DNA from: a virus
Length of the DNA stretch: 64,000 nucleotides
Virus record (IMG/VR): IMGVR_UViG_3300042327_000544
Coordinates: 22,980-86,979 of that record
Strand: one strand, 5' to 3'
Shown here in pieces: positions 63,682 to 64,000 of this stretch. Position 1 is the first letter of the stretch. The number at the start of each line of letters is the position of its first letter. The notes under the pieces were generated by a model that did no database searches, was not told the DNA's origin, and saw only the letters and a list, made by a program, of their open reading frames with translations. Position numbers and translations under genes: made by a program.

Positions 63682-64000
63682 ATTTAACTAAAGGCAACAT
63701 ATACTTAGTTGGTTAGTATATGGCCCAAATTATCCACAGGTTATCCACAGCCTGTGGATTTTTTGTGTGTGGATATGTGGGCAAATTTTCTCCTTTACGA
63801 CAGCATATTAAAAATCCCTGAAAATGTCGACAAATCTATATAGAATCATATAGATCTATATATAAACATATACTAAATCTAATAGAATGTGATCAAAATC
63901 TGCCAGAATTTGTCAGAATTTTTCTACGAAAATCTATTGACAATGAGGGCAAAATATGCCATTTACGAGGCTATTGACAAAATCCCTCAAATTTGGTAGA
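63682..64000. other. Origin-like AT-rich region at the right edge (319 bases, no gene)
   Basis: Two perfect DnaA boxes TTATCCACA in direct repeat (63730-63738, 63741-63749) plus inverted near-matches (TGTGGAT at 63753 and 63769), then an AT-rich stretch (63831-63890, many TATA/ATAT steps) fit for strand opening. CCCTGAAAAT (63816-63825) and CCCTCAAATTT (63984-63994) repeats follow. Candidate replication origin, or a DnaA-controlled promoter region; continues beyond the window. Confidence 0.45.
63698..63764 (+). terminator. Two hairpins after the last gene
   Basis: CATATACT / AGTATATG (63698-63705, 63715-63722), then ATCCACA-GCC-TGTGGAT with T6 (63743-63764), a true intrinsic terminator that also contains a DnaA box. 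Confidence 0.6.

Noticed and set aside
1-64000. CRISPR arrays, insertion sequences, integrase or attachment sites
   Set aside because: No regularly spaced direct repeats, transposase or recombinase motifs were found; the repeats seen are promoters, operators and hairpins.

Overview
This window is part of an AT-rich double-stranded DNA tailed-phage genome (Caudoviricetes). The >1,933-residue tape measure protein implies a long, non-contractile tail. The host is most likely an actinobacterium. The reasons are the Gp88-like and TIGR03299/DUF932-like proteins, a monomeric adenosylcobalamin-dependent ribonucleotide reductase, the crowded arm of tiny overlapping genes, and Shine-Dalgarno sequences of the GAAAGG type that pair with the CCUUUC end of actinobacterial 16S rRNA. 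The low G+C would fit a freshwater nano-actinobacterium, but host assignment is inference. No terminase, DNA polymerase, helicase, endolysin or integrase gene is visible, so the genome extends beyond both ends.

Layout. (1) Bases 1-15,000, minus strand: virion core, read right to left: a small conserved-type protein, portal, prohead protease with an in-frame nested scaffold gene, HK97-fold major capsid protein, SAP/HeH-like protein, head-tail adaptor, stopper, HK97-gp10-like protein, tail terminator, major tail protein, tail assembly chaperones joined by a -1 frameshift on CCCAAAC, and the tape measure (cut by the window edge). (2) Bases 15,000-43,000, minus strand: a very large adhesion module with LamG-like proteins, tandem paralogous fibres, collagen-like and BppU-like proteins, fibre-assembly-like proteins, and a fibre carrying a cupredoxin-like domain. 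Set into it are non-structural cargo genes: a DUF401-like membrane protein, a U32-like Fe-S protein fused to a methyltransferase, a prolyl-4-hydroxylase-like dioxygenase with two possible double-stranded-beta-helix relatives, a GNAT-like protein, and a PASTA plus Hint-domain protein. (3) Bases 42,900-46,300, minus strand: EF-hand holin-like protein, NrdJ and a GT4 glycosyltransferase. (4) Bases 46,300-47,650, plus strand: secreted lytic transglycosylase, three small genes, and a consensus promoter driving a probable ~90-nt RNA. (5) Bases 47,550-50,370, minus strand: a small operon with an HNH nuclease, a DUF6065-like protein, an SsuD/luciferase-like oxidoreductase and a chain of four tiny membrane proteins coupled by overlapping start and stop codons. 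(6) Bases 50,900-64,000, plus strand: about 42 small genes, one tRNA-Asp, a second candidate structured RNA and an origin-like region at the right edge.

The most striking feature is the control system of the plus-strand arm. Fourteen promoters share TGTCAG-N10-TANNNT, an unusual -28 element with an often extended -10 and no normal -35. They are followed by a short leader ending in ACGAAAGG or a close variant. Ten of them have a palindrome TGTGA-N6-TCACA upstream (six exact, four with one mismatch), which is the classical CRP/GlxR-family operator. Their centres lie about 52, 62 or 71 bp before the -10 box, roughly one helical turn apart. This suggests that host cAMP-CRP/GlxR, or a phage mimic, sets expression of the whole arm. 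Four promoters are written inside the 3' ends of upstream genes, and one operator-promoter pair lies inside an open reading frame and would give a nested protein. The same intergenic regions carry a repeated CCCTGAAAATTT word, TTGTCGACAA/CCCGCA palindromes and perfect DnaA boxes (TTATCCACA).
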